Assembly (NCBI GenBank): GCA_030688615.1
Contig: JAUYIZ010000081.1
Location: 1 to 34,043 of the forward strand
Length of the DNA: 34,043 bases
Origin: Desulfobacterales bacterium
GTDB lineage: Bacteria; Desulfobacterota; Desulfobacteria; Desulfobacterales; JAUYIZ01
Direction: 5' to 3'
In this document: one piece after another, positions 1 through 7,633 of the stretch
How positions within the stretch are numbered: the stretch's first letter is position 1
Layout: every line of letters starts with the position of its first letter
The notes under the pieces: model-generated
Told to the model about the DNA's origin: nothing
Seen by the model: the letters and a program-made list of their open reading frames with translations, nothing else
Database searches by the model: none
Position numbers and translations under genes: made by a program

Positions 1-1
1 G

Positions 2-139
2 AATGTGGATCTGATCGTCATGGCCACCCACGGATACACGGGCATGAAAAATTTACTTTTAGGCAGCGTGGCTTTTAAAGTACTGCATGAGTCACACGTG
101 CCGGTGCTTTTGATCCGGCCGGAATCCTGCCGCATTTAG
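2..139 (+). CDS. Universal stress protein (UspA family), C-terminal end only
   Basis: The window opens inside a gene. The visible 45 codons end in TAG at 137-139. They carry the last conserved part of the UspA fold: a DLIVMATHG strand, then GYTGMKNLLLGSVA, the glycine-rich ATP-binding loop (G-x2-G-x9-G(S/T) pattern), and a final VPVLLIRP strand. UspA proteins are small cytoplasmic nucleotide-binding proteins linked to stress and starvation survival. This copy has the ATP-binding loop, so it is probably of the nucleotide-binding subclass. The start and N-terminus lie outside the window. It is on the opposite strand to the signalling operon that converges on it, and a run of hairpins follows its stop. 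Confidence 0.85.
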   Translation, partial: NVDLIVMATHGYTGMKNLLLGSVAFKVLHESHVPVLLIRPESCRI

Positions 140-155
140 AAAGTTTTGAAGATTT

Positions 156-268
156 CCGCCGCTTGCGGCGGGAATGTTTTGCCTTACGGCAATGCTGCGC
201 AGCGACCGTAAGGAATTTTACCGATTTTTGATTCGTTCGCTATCCCCGCGGCAAGCCGTGGGGATAGC
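156..268. repeat. Cluster of three hairpins downstream of the stress-protein gene
   Basis: Hairpin 1 pairs 156-162 with 165-171 (7 bp, 2-nt loop) and is followed by GAATGTTTT, so it may also act as a weak terminator for the upstream gene. Hairpin 2 pairs 182-189 with 206-213 (CCTTACGG/CCGTAAGG) around a self-complementary GCTGCGCAGC. Hairpin 3 pairs 239-252 with 255-268 (14 bp with one G-T wobble, AA loop). Hairpin 3 resembles the one at 26640-26661. Confidence 0.7.
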
Positions 269-306
269 GCTTCACTGTTGCGGTTGAATAAGTTCTAAGG
301 CATCAC

Positions 307-423
307 GTCATTCCCGCCCCCGCCTTCGCGGGGGTAAACTCCGGCGAGCGGGCGCTTCTAAAGCCTTGGCGCAATCCAGTAACACTTTTAAAATATTCTG
401 GATTCCTGCTTTCGCAGGAATGA
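307..423. repeat. Nested palindromic element (REP-doublet-like)
   Basis: The ends are inverted: TCATTCC at 308-314 and GGAATGA at 417-423. Each end holds its own tetraloop hairpin: 317-323/328-334 (CCCCCGC, CTTC loop) and 402-409/414-421 (ATTCCTGC, TTTC loop). A central AATCCAG (373-379) can pair with CTGGATT (398-404). The architecture matches the paired REP/BIME-type elements common in proteobacterial intergenic regions. Family membership is inferred, not searched. Confidence 0.7.
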
Positions 424-464
424 GTGCGCCTGGGAGCAGACATGTCTTTCTGCCAAAAATTAAT

Positions 465-510
465 GGTAACCGTTCACGGTTTACAGTTACCGGTTCACGG
501 TTAAAAAAAA
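465..510 (+). repeat. Dispersed inverted-repeat family, arm A (copy 1)
   Basis: Positions 466-502 are identical over 37 bp to 30296-30332. The similarity continues into a following A-rich tail (a run of A, then AGA, then ATTAGA). The arm is built from alternating GGTTCACGG/GTTACCG-type words and is itself partly palindromic. A related, shortened copy lies at 7591-7625 in the opposite orientation. Confidence 0.85.
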
Positions 511-576
511 TAGACATTAGAAGACTTAGCGGTTTGGGAAAAATCTTGCAGGTTATCAGTGCGTCTTTATAAATTA

Positions 577-948
577 CTATGTGATTGCCATGATTATGGA
601 ATGAAAGATCAGATACTGAGCACGTCCATATCTGTTCCGTGCATAGTTCAGGGTATGATGTATTTCCCGGATGGCTTTCCATAACAGAAACATGCCGCCG
701 AATAGCAGGACCAGGTCCCGGGCTGAAAAGTTCAAGAAGATATGATCTTTGATCCCGGCCACATTGACCAGCAAAATGATCGCAAAAATCCGGAGTGTAA
801 ATGCAAGGCTCAACCCCCATATTCTGGCCTGGTTTTGCCGGGCAGGCGGCAGCCGGCCCACGAGAATGGAGATCACCAGAATGTTATCCACTCCGAGAAC
901 CAGTTCCAGGCCGATCAACAGGGCAAGTGTGGCCAACAGGTCGAACAT
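577..948 (-). pseudogene. Truncated TerC-family membrane protein
   Basis: Residues 1 to about 101 match the N-terminal half of TerC/YceF/YoaE-type integral membrane proteins. They include LELVLGVDNILVISILVGRLP (first helix with the acidic GVDN site), a second helix around 55-68, and the RDLVLLFGGMFLLWKAIREIHHTL segment. TerC proteins are about 220-300 residues and have a second half repeating the GxDN-type site, which is implicated in metal (Mn) export. Here the match stops near position 645 and only 20 unrelated residues follow before TAG at 577-579. The rest of the gene is absent from the window, where repeats lie instead. The start is 8 nt after the stop of the ferredoxin-type gene, so it was the last gene of that operon. 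I call it a remnant. A short functional variant is possible but unlikely. Confidence 0.72.
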
Positions 949-956
949 GTTTACGC

Positions 957-2066
957 TTAAAGATTCCGTTCCTGCCGGATTTGCCGGTGCAGCTGCTCAA
1001 GACTTTCCGGCGCATCTTCCGGTATCCGACGTTTGATGGTAATGGCCCCGGCCGGGCAGACCCCGGCGCAAACGCCGCAGCCGATACACCAGTCCAGGTC
1101 GATCTGGGCGCGCTGGTCCGCAATTTTGACCGCGGACACCGGGCAGATTTCCGCGCAGGCGTTACAGCCGGTACAGCGTTCGTGAAGGGTTTCGCGGATA
1201 AAATATACGGCCATCAGGTCGTCGCGGGGAATTTTACGGCGCCGTATGATCCCCACGTTCCAGCAGTAATCACCGCAGCAGTTGCAGGTGTGCTTGATCT
1301 GTTGCTGCGCATTATCCACCATATGGACCAGTCCTTCTTCCTCACAGCGCCTGAGGATGTGCAGGGCTTCGTCTTTGGAAACCGCACGGGCCAGGCCGTG
1401 ATCCATGACATATTCGGCCAGTTCGTCATATTTCAGACAGACCTCCAGGCTGTGCGGGCAGGCGCGTCCCAGAACCGCGGCCGACATGCGGCAGGGGCAG
1501 TGGGCCACGGCGATCCGGGAGGCGGCTTCCACGATGGGGCCGATCTGTTCGCACGGCAGTACGCGTTCCAAGGGAGCTATGGCCGCGTTTTGGGCAGGGG
1601 CGTATTTGTAGGGCTTGGTGGACATGCCGCCGTAGACCTTATGGGTGGTGGGGATGTTAAAATAGTTGACCACGTGGCGGGACATCCGCTCGGTATATTC
1701 ATCGCGGCCGCCCGCCCAGGTGAATGTCTGGGGAAAACCGTACCCCACCTGGAGCAGTGCGTATCCCGGGCGGCCGCCGGAAGTTTGGGCCGTGTAGAGA
1801 AGGTGGCGCCGGGCCAGGCCGGACAGGATCTCGGAGACCTCGGGCGCCGGCAGCCGGGCGCGGGACGCAACCATGTCCGGGTCGACAACTTCAAAGGGCA
1901 GCAGGGTGTTGGGAATGGCGGTTGCCACCAGCGCCTCCCGGGGGCTGAACATGTCTTTGAGCAGGTCGAGCAGCGCCGGGTTGAACGGATACCCCATGAT
2001 CAGTTTTTCCAGGTGTCCGGCCAGGCCAAGGTAAATGTCGTCCAGAGGGTTTTTCCTTTCCTGCAT
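957..2066 (-). CDS. Polyferredoxin-type 4Fe-4S protein with additional cysteine motifs
   Basis: A 369-residue protein. The C-terminus has two classical ferredoxin motifs: C298-x2-C301-x2-C304-x3-C308-P and C327-x2-C330-x2-C333-x3-C337-P, which should bind two [4Fe-4S] clusters. Ahead of them are two further cysteine groups, CPC at 190-192 with C203 and C210, and CNCCGDYC at 261-268, which could hold one more metal centre. Residues 30-110 look like a helical winged-helix-type segment. No signal peptide or membrane segment is seen. Similar proteins occur in anaerobic sulfate reducers, often as single genes near electron-transfer enzymes. The redox partner is unknown. The start ATG is 3 nt after the kinase stop and is preceded by GGGGA inside the kinase gene, which implies translation from the same mRNA. 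Confidence 0.85.
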   Translation of the reverse strand: MQERKNPLDDIYLGLAGHLEKLIMGYPFNPALLDLLKDMFSPREALVATAIPNTLLPFEVVDPDMVASRARLPAPEVSEILSGLARRHLLYTAQTSGGRPGYALLQVGYGFPQTFTWAGGRDEYTERMSRHVVNYFNIPTTHKVYGGMSTKPYKYAPAQNAAIAPLERVLPCEQIGPIVEAASRIAVAHCPCRMSAAVLGRACPHSLEVCLKYDELAEYVMDHGLARAVSKDEALHILRRCEEEGLVHMVDNAQQQIKHTCNCCGDYCWNVGIIRRRKIPRDDLMAVYFIRETLHERCTGCNACAEICPVSAVKIADQRAQIDLDWCIGCGVCAGVCPAGAITIKRRIPEDAPESLEQLHRQIRQERNL

Positions 2067-2069
2067 TTG

Positions 2070-4742
2070 TCAGATATCCCCAGAATTTGTAGAAAAAAGT
2101 TGGTCTTCCAGGTATTTTTTCAGACGATTGAATTCACTTTCAAGCGCTTCAAACACTTTTTGTCCCTTTTCCAAATCAGCGGATTTTCCAATCTGTTCCA
2201 GTTCAAAAGCAATTTCAGACAACCTTGCCGCATGCAAACTCGCTGCGGCGCCTTTGATGGTGTGACCTTCTCTCCGGACGGTCTCGGCATCCTTTTCGGC
2301 TAAGGCGCCATGGATATTTTCCACGCGGGTTTGGGCGCTTGCCAGAAAATTTTTCGTAATTTCCCTGATGAAATTTCTATCCTGGTCAAATTCCTTCAGA
2401 ACGCCATCCAGATCCATGGGCGCATTGTCCCCCCCCCCATCGGGTCCGGGATCCGTGCTTGAGGTCTCCACCTGGTCGGGATCAGCCGGAAGGGGCGCTG
2501 GCTTCCTTTCGGGGCCGGTCCATTTTTCCACCATTTCCAGCAGGTCTTTGCGCTTGATGGGTTTGGCGATATAATCATCCATGCCGGCCGCAAAACATTT
2601 ATCTTTATCCCCTTGCATGGTGTGAGCGGTCATGGCGATAATCGGGATCCGCTCCGGGCGACCGGACGGGTCTGAAACGCCGGGGTTTGCCACTTCCAGT
2701 TTTCTGATCGTCCGGGTCGCTTCATGTCCGTCCATTACGGGCATCTGCACATCCATTAAGATGATATCGTAACGGTTCTTTTTAAAAGCCCGGACGGCCT
2801 GCTCCCCGTTTTCAGCCAGATCAGCCTGGTATCCGGCGGCATTTAAATGCCGCATCGCAACCATTTGATTGGTCGGGTAGTCATCAGTTAAAAGGATTTT
2901 TGTTTTTTTCCGGTTCTGTTCCCTTACGGTATGCCGCGTTACCAGGGAGCGCGCATTTGCCTGTTTTTCCCTTTCCGTGAGACTCAGGGCGGACTGAATC
3001 GCCCGGTAGAGGTCTTCCCGTTTGAAGGGCTTGGTCAAATACCCATCAATGCCCAGCTGCCTGCATTTTTCCCCATCTCCGATTTTTCCGATAGAAGTGA
3101 GAACGATGAGGGGGCTTCTTTTGTCCGGGTGGGTCGATTGAATGGAATTGAAGATCTCGAAACCGCTCATGTCCGGCAGCTGCATGTCGGTTAATATGAG
3201 GCGGACCGGGTCCCCGGATGAAAAGGATTGCTGATACAGTTCCAGGCCCTCTTTGCCGCAGCTTGCCTCCAGGGGTCTGCACCCCCAGAATTTGAGGTAT
3301 TCGGTCAAGATGAAGCGGTTGGTGGGATGGTCTTCCACCACAAGTATTTTTAAATCCTTACAGTTGAAATCTTTTTTCTCAGTTTCGGTTTCCTCCGGGG
3401 GCTGCTTTCCTAATGTAATGGAAAACCAGAATGTGCTCCCGGTTCCGGGCTCACTCTCGACCCCGATCTCCCCGTTCATAAGTTCCACAAGCTGTTTGCA
3501 GATGGTTGTTCCCAGCCCGGTGCCCCCATATTCCCTGGTGGTGGACCCGTCAGCCTGTGTGAAGCTTTCAAAAATGGTCGTTTGTTTGGCTTTGGGGATG
3601 CCGATCCCGGTATCTTTTACTGAAAAGCGGATCTCGACCCTTTCGCCCAGGTCCCGGACCCATTGCCCTTGGACGAGTATCTCACCCTGGTGGGTAAACT
3701 TCAGGGCGTTGGAGATAAGATTGATGAGAATCTGCCTCAGGCGGCCGGGATCTCCGACGACTTTTGAAGGGATGTCCGCGGATAGGAAAACGTTAAAATC
3801 AAGGCCTTTTTTTTCGGCGGTCAGGGCCATGTTGTTTGCGATCTCGCCGACAAGATCGCTCAGATCGAATGGAATATCTTCAAGTTTCAGCTTCCGGGCC
3901 TCTATCTTGGAGAAATCAAGGATATCGTTGATCAGGCTTAACAGGGAATTTGCCTCAGATTCGATGGTATGAAGGAAAAAGGACTGGTTATCGTCAAGCT
4001 GCGTATCCAGGGTCAGTTCCGTCATGCCGATGATGCCGTTGATCGGCGTTCTGATCTCATGGCTCATGTTTGCGAGAAATTCGCTTTTGGCCCGATTGGC
4101 GGCTTCCGCGGCTGCTTTTTCCTGCCGAAAAAGTTCGGCCTGATGCCGTTCGGTCACATCCGTCAGCATGCCCCTGAATCCGATGGACTCTCCTTGCGGG
4201 TCTTTCAAAAGGGATGAAGATACTTCGGCAAAACAATCCGAGCCGTCTTTTCTGCCAAGCCTCAGATCGATTAATTGGGCCGCTTTTCCGCTTTGCAGGA
4301 CATTTTCAAATATTTTATGGATTTTCCGGCGGTTTTCATCGTCCATGAGACTTTGATAATTCAACCCGGCCATTTCATCTTTTTCAAATCCGAGAATGCG
4401 GCCCAGCGCCGCATTGAAAAAAGTCAGATTCCCGGACAGGTCAACCTCATAATATCCTTCTACTATTCCCTGTAGAATGTTCCGGTATTTCTCTTCACTG
4501 TCCTGCAGGGCTTTTTCAGCAAGGCTCCGTTTTCCCATGATTCCCGATATGATAAAACCGAAGACCGCAAAGCTGAACATCAAAACCAGACGGAAATAGA
4601 CTTTTCCTGCCGGAATGTCGGCAATCAGCAGTGCCCAGAAACTTTTTTCAGTGAAAATGAACGAGTCAATGACGGCGTCCATGGCCCAGACAAACAGCCC
4701 GAACAAAAGTGATGCGGCAAGTGCCTTGTCGGAAGTTTTCAT
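2070..4742 (-). CDS. Membrane-bound hybrid sensor histidine kinase (PAS-HisKA-HATPase-REC-REC-HPt)
   Basis: An 890-residue kinase. Two predicted membrane helices (about 7-30 and 48-68) leave only a short external loop, so the input is probably cytoplasmic or within the membrane. A PAS domain (about 82-200) is followed by HisKA with phospho-acceptor H228 in SHEIRTPIN. The HATPase domain has the N box around N345, DTGIGIP at 377-383 and GGTGLG at 406-411. REC1 has acceptor D519 and K571, REC2 has D664 and K727, and a C-terminal HPt has H827 in GHTIKGAA. All phosphorelay residues are present, so a full His-Asp-His relay (with either receiver) should work. A linker of about 40 residues (742-780) between REC2 and HPt is Pro/Gly/Asp-rich and contains a 10-G tract at 2429-2438. 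The upstream stand-alone receiver is the natural output partner. Confidence 0.93.
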   Translation of the reverse strand: MKTSDKALAASLLFGLFVWAMDAVIDSFIFTEKSFWALLIADIPAGKVYFRLVLMFSFAVFGFIISGIMGKRSLAEKALQDSEEKYRNILQGIVEGYYEVDLSGNLTFFNAALGRILGFEKDEMAGLNYQSLMDDENRRKIHKIFENVLQSGKAAQLIDLRLGRKDGSDCFAEVSSSLLKDPQGESIGFRGMLTDVTERHQAELFRQEKAAAEAANRAKSEFLANMSHEIRTPINGIIGMTELTLDTQLDDNQSFFLHTIESEANSLLSLINDILDFSKIEARKLKLEDIPFDLSDLVGEIANNMALTAEKKGLDFNVFLSADIPSKVVGDPGRLRQILINLISNALKFTHQGEILVQGQWVRDLGERVEIRFSVKDTGIGIPKAKQTTIFESFTQADGSTTREYGGTGLGTTICKQLVELMNGEIGVESEPGTGSTFWFSITLGKQPPEETETEKKDFNCKDLKILVVEDHPTNRFILTEYLKFWGCRPLEASCGKEGLELYQQSFSSGDPVRLILTDMQLPDMSGFEIFNSIQSTHPDKRSPLIVLTSIGKIGDGEKCRQLGIDGYLTKPFKREDLYRAIQSALSLTEREKQANARSLVTRHTVREQNRKKTKILLTDDYPTNQMVAMRHLNAAGYQADLAENGEQAVRAFKKNRYDIILMDVQMPVMDGHEATRTIRKLEVANPGVSDPSGRPERIPIIAMTAHTMQGDKDKCFAAGMDDYIAKPIKRKDLLEMVEKWTGPERKPAPLPADPDQVETSSTDPGPDGGGDNAPMDLDGVLKEFDQDRNFIREITKNFLASAQTRVENIHGALAEKDAETVRREGHTIKGAAASLHAARLSEIAFELEQIGKSADLEKGQKVFEALESEFNRLKKYLEDQLFSTNSGDI

Positions 4743-4772
4743 GATTTTTGCGATACGTGGGAGCCGTTTAAA

Positions 4773-5153
4773 TTATTGAAAAACAGAATCCACCACGGAG
4801 ATGAGATCTTGGCGGGAAACCGGTTTGGCAAGGAAACGTCTTCCACCCACAAAACCTCCCTGGGTCGAGATATCGTCTTTCGTGACTGCCCCTGTGAGGA
4901 ATATCATCGGGATATCTTTTGTTGCTGGGCTGTCCATCAGCTTTTCGGCCACATCCGTACCGCTCATTCCCGGCATTAATATATCAATGAGAATCAGGCG
5001 GGGTTGGATACGGCGTGCGGCTTGAACTCCCTCTGCACCGGTGGACGCACTGGTAACTTCGTATTTGCCTGTGCCTTCCAGATGGAATTTTACGATTGAC
5101 CTTGAAGTCTCATCGTCATCGATGACAAGGATTTTTCTTTTTTGATCCGCCAT
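4773..5153 (-). CDS. Stand-alone response regulator receiver (CheY-like)
   Basis: 126 residues from the chosen start, comprising a single receiver domain with no DNA-binding output. The acidic triad (IDDDE at 11-15), phospho-acceptor D57 (LIDILMPGMSG), T87-region switch residue and K110 (AKP) are all in place. The start is the ATG at 5153 because a perfect AGGAGG (5159-5164) lies 5 nt upstream. A farther in-frame ATG at 5171 would add six residues (MKKEDN), and that segment itself encodes the ribosome-binding site. The gene is first in an operon, 30 nt before the hybrid kinase. It most likely receives phosphate from the kinase's HPt or acts through protein contacts. Confidence 0.92.
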   Translation of the reverse strand: MADQKRKILVIDDDETSRSIVKFHLEGTGKYEVTSASTGAEGVQAARRIQPRLILIDILMPGMSGTDVAEKLMDSPATKDIPMIFLTGAVTKDDISTQGGFVGGRRFLAKPVSRQDLISVVDSVFQ

Positions 5154-5243
5154 GTTATCCTCCTTTTTCAAAGGTCTCGATCCTGAAAGGAAAAAATGTA
5201 TAATAATATTCCAAAACGATGTAAAACGCTCAAGTCAGGCAAA

Positions 5244-5273
5244 AGTATAATTAAGAAGGGCAGGGTGTGTCAA
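5244..5273 (-). promoter_or_regulatory. Sigma-70-type promoter of the receiver/kinase operon
   Basis: A perfect -35 TTGACA (5268-5273) is followed after 18 bp by TATACT (5244-5249), five of six matching. Transcription would start near 5237, giving a leader of about 85 nt. A second, weaker pair, TTTACA (5220-5225) with TATACA (5197-5202) at 17 bp, lies nearer the gene and could also be used. Confidence 0.6.
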
Positions 5274-5276
5274 GCA

Positions 5277-5305
5277 AAAAGCGGTATGGAGACCGGGCCG
5301 CTTTT
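5277..5305 (-). terminator. Rho-independent terminator of recD2
   Basis: In transcription order, AAAAGCGG (5305-5298) pairs with CCGCTTTT (5284-5277) around a 13-nt loop and ends in a run of five T. The left arm begins within the recD2 stop codon (TAA, 5304-5306). The -35 box of the next operon starts only 3 nt beyond the T run. Confidence 0.7.
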
Positions 5306-7493
5306 ACAGCCGATGCTGCAGATGGGTATACCGCCGGGTGGTCTTGTCGTTTTTCACACTGATGGCCAGCGCCTTTACAGTGCCCACCATCACGACCAGA
5401 TTTTTGCCCCGGGTGATCGCCGTGTAGATCAGATTGCGCTGCAGCAGCAGATAGTGCTGGGTGAGAAGGGGGATTACCACGGCCGGGTATTCAGACCCCT
5501 GGGACTTGTGCACGGAAATGGCGTAGGAAAGGACGATCTCGTCCAGATCGGAAAAGTTGTAAAGCTTTTTCCGGCCGTCAAAGGAAATCATCAGTTCCTG
5601 GTCTTGCGGATGAATCCAGATGATTCTTCCCATGTCCCCGTTGAAAACGTCCTTTTCATAGTTGTTTTTGATCTGCATGACTTTATCGTTGACGCGAAAC
5701 TTCCGGCTGCCGCGGATCAGTTTGTCCTCACCCGGGTTCAGGGATTGCTGCAGGGCCGCGTTCAGGTTCTCGGCGCCGATGATCCCCTTATGCATGGGGG
5801 TTAAGACCTGGATATCGTTGACGGGGTCGAATCCGAAACGCCCCGGGATGCGTTCTTTTACCAGTTCAATAATAATTTTCAGGGCTTTTTCCGGATCTTC
5901 CTGATGGATGAAATAAAAATCATTTTTGCTGCCGGAATCCCCCGACGGTTTAACGGACGGGATGATGCCGTTGTTGATCAGATGGGCGTTGGTCACGATA
6001 CGGCTTTGCTTGGCCTGGCGGAAAATTTCCTTCAGTTCCACCACGGGCAGGCGCCCGGAGGCGATGATGTCCTTTAAAACATTTCCCGCACCTACGGAAG
6101 GGAGCTGATTGACATCTCCCACGAGAACCAGCGTCGCCCGCAAGGGGATCGCTTTGAGCAGGTGGTGCATCAAAATGGTGTCCACCATGGAAACTTCATC
6201 GATAATCATCAGGTCGCAATTGAGGGGCTTTTTATCGTTTCTTTGAAATCCCCCCTGTTGCAGGCTGTATTCCAGCAGGCGGTGGATGGTCTTTGCCCCG
6301 TGACCGGTGGTTTCGGCCATCCGTTTGGCGGCCCTGCCGGTGGGGGCGGTCAGCAGGATCCTGGCCTTGAGGGAGGAAAAAATTTTTAATATGCCATTGA
6401 TAATGGTGGTTTTACCGGTTCCGGGGCCGCCGGTGATGACCAGGACCTTATGATCCAGGGCGCACCCGACGGCTTCGATCTGTTTGGGGGCCAGCGTAAT
6501 GGAAAGCTGGCGCTGCACCCATTCAACGGCCTTGTTTGCATCGATTTTTCGAATCGATTTGGCCGTGTAGCCGAGTCGTTTCAGCCGGACGGCGATGCCG
6601 GTTTCCGATGCATGGAACCTGGTCAGGAAAACCGCCTTGTGATTGGGCCTGAGATTTTCAGTGCCCTCCTTCAGATCCTCGATGACGATCTTTTGGGCCA
6701 GATGAATACTGCCCAGCGCGGCCATGACCGCATCCTTTTCAACTTGAAGGATGTCCCGGCACTTTTCCAGCAGGCTTTCACAGGGATAATAGACATGGCC
6801 TTCATCGGCCAGTTGATGTAGGACATAAAGTATGCCGGCTTCCACCCGCAGGGGCGAATCCTTCTCAAAACCCAGCCGGTCGGCAATACGATCGGCGGTG
6901 ATAAAGCCGATTCCCGGGATATCCATTGCCAGGCGGTAGGGATTTTCCCTGACAACTTCGATGGCCCTGTTTTGGTATTGCTTGAATATCTTGGCGGCAT
7001 AACCCGGGCTCACCTCGTAAGTCTGCAGGAACACCATGACCTGCCGGATCTCTTTTTGAGCGTGCCAGGCAATGCGGACCATTTCGATCCGTTTTTTCCC
7101 GATGCCTTCCACCGCCGCAAGCTGGTCAATCTGATCTTCAATGATATCGAGTGTTTTCTCGCCGAACCGGTTTACGATTCTGCCCGCCATCACCGGCCCG
7201 ATGCCCCGGATGAGCCCGGACCCCAGATATTTCCGGATGCCGTAAACCGTGGCCGGGACCGTGGTTTGAAAATCTGTGACCTGAAACTGTTCTCCATATT
7301 GGGGGTGACGGGTCCAGCGCCCCTTCATTTTCAGGATTTCTCCGGGCCTCGGCGCAATCATGTTTCCGGACACGGTGACCAGGTCCTGTTTTCCGGGCAC
7401 CTTCACCTTGGCAATGGTAAAGCCGTTTTCCAGGTTGGTATAGGTAATCCGTTCGATCTGGCCGGAAAGTTCTGTTGGGTCGGTTTGATTCAT
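5304..7493 (-). CDS. recD2: RecD2-type ATP-dependent 5'-3' DNA helicase
   Basis: 729 residues, the usual size of RecD2/RecD-like helicases that work without RecBC. An N-terminal OB-like region (about 8-85) precedes helix-hairpin-helix segments (GIGP near 97-100, GIGKKR near 130-135, PGIGFITADRIA near 193-204), typical of RecD2 and absent from RecD. The superfamily 1B motor has Walker A GGPGTGKT (355-362), motif Ia TAPTGRAAKRM (382-392), Walker B IDEVSMVD (431-438), motif III GDVNQLPSVGAG (459-470) and motif VI VHKSQGSEYPAV (661-672) with the TAITR arginine motif (691-695). It unwinds DNA with a 5' tail and is thought to act in repair and replication-fork maintenance. It lies downstream of a radical SAM gene but is separated by 140 bp of repeats, and it has its own terminator. 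Confidence 0.95.
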   Translation of the reverse strand: MNQTDPTELSGQIERITYTNLENGFTIAKVKVPGKQDLVTVSGNMIAPRPGEILKMKGRWTRHPQYGEQFQVTDFQTTVPATVYGIRKYLGSGLIRGIGPVMAGRIVNRFGEKTLDIIEDQIDQLAAVEGIGKKRIEMVRIAWHAQKEIRQVMVFLQTYEVSPGYAAKIFKQYQNRAIEVVRENPYRLAMDIPGIGFITADRIADRLGFEKDSPLRVEAGILYVLHQLADEGHVYYPCESLLEKCRDILQVEKDAVMAALGSIHLAQKIVIEDLKEGTENLRPNHKAVFLTRFHASETGIAVRLKRLGYTAKSIRKIDANKAVEWVQRQLSITLAPKQIEAVGCALDHKVLVITGGPGTGKTTIINGILKIFSSLKARILLTAPTGRAAKRMAETTGHGAKTIHRLLEYSLQQGGFQRNDKKPLNCDLMIIDEVSMVDTILMHHLLKAIPLRATLVLVGDVNQLPSVGAGNVLKDIIASGRLPVVELKEIFRQAKQSRIVTNAHLINNGIIPSVKPSGDSGSKNDFYFIHQEDPEKALKIIIELVKERIPGRFGFDPVNDIQVLTPMHKGIIGAENLNAALQQSLNPGEDKLIRGSRKFRVNDKVMQIKNNYEKDVFNGDMGRIIWIHPQDQELMISFDGRKKLYNFSDLDEIVLSYAISVHKSQGSEYPAVVIPLLTQHYLLLQRNLIYTAITRGKNLVVMVGTVKALAISVKNDKTTRRYTHLQHRL

Positions 7494-7507
7494 GCGGGGC
7501 CCGTATT

Positions 7508-7625
7508 GGTTAACCGTTTACGGTTATCGGTTTACAGTTCACAGTTTTTACAAAGAAGCCCCATAACTCTTCTCAACCGTCTGTTTTTTTACCGGGAACC
7601 GGTAACTGTAAACGGTTACGGTATT
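7508..7625 (-). repeat. MITE-like inverted-repeat element between the radical SAM gene and recD2
   Basis: Read on the minus strand, arm A (7625-7591) is followed by an A-rich tail and about 40 nt, then arm B (7551-7508). Arm A matches the copies at 465-510 and 30296-30333 but lacks a 7-nt word. Arm B matches 30541-30582 and 30261-30292. A and B are roughly reverse complements, so the 118-bp unit can fold into one long hairpin. It fills almost the entire gap between the two genes. There is no coding capacity inside. Confidence 0.75.
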
Positions 7626-7633
7626 TTTTGGTC

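Larger units (their letters stand above)
140..576. other. Gene-free spacer packed with hairpins and dispersed repeats
   Basis: No credible gene lies in these 437 bp. Open frames here on either strand have no family resemblance and run through palindromes. The stretch holds three successive hairpins (156-268), a nested palindromic element (307-423), and one copy of a dispersed repeat (465-510). It separates the stress protein gene from a truncated terC and looks like a graveyard or landing zone for small mobile palindromes. Confidence 0.75.

Noticed and set aside
308-820. 170-codon minus-strand frame across the left spacer
   Set aside because: It runs through the palindromic elements and antisense-shifted terC; no motif and no ribosome-binding site.
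801-2303. 500-codon open frame on the plus strand
   Set aside because: It lies antisense to the ferredoxin-type gene and the kinase end. The translation has no family pattern, while the minus-strand frame has clear cysteine motifs.
3253-3972. 239-codon plus-strand frame within the kinase region
   Set aside because: Shadow of the HATPase/HisKA coding strand.
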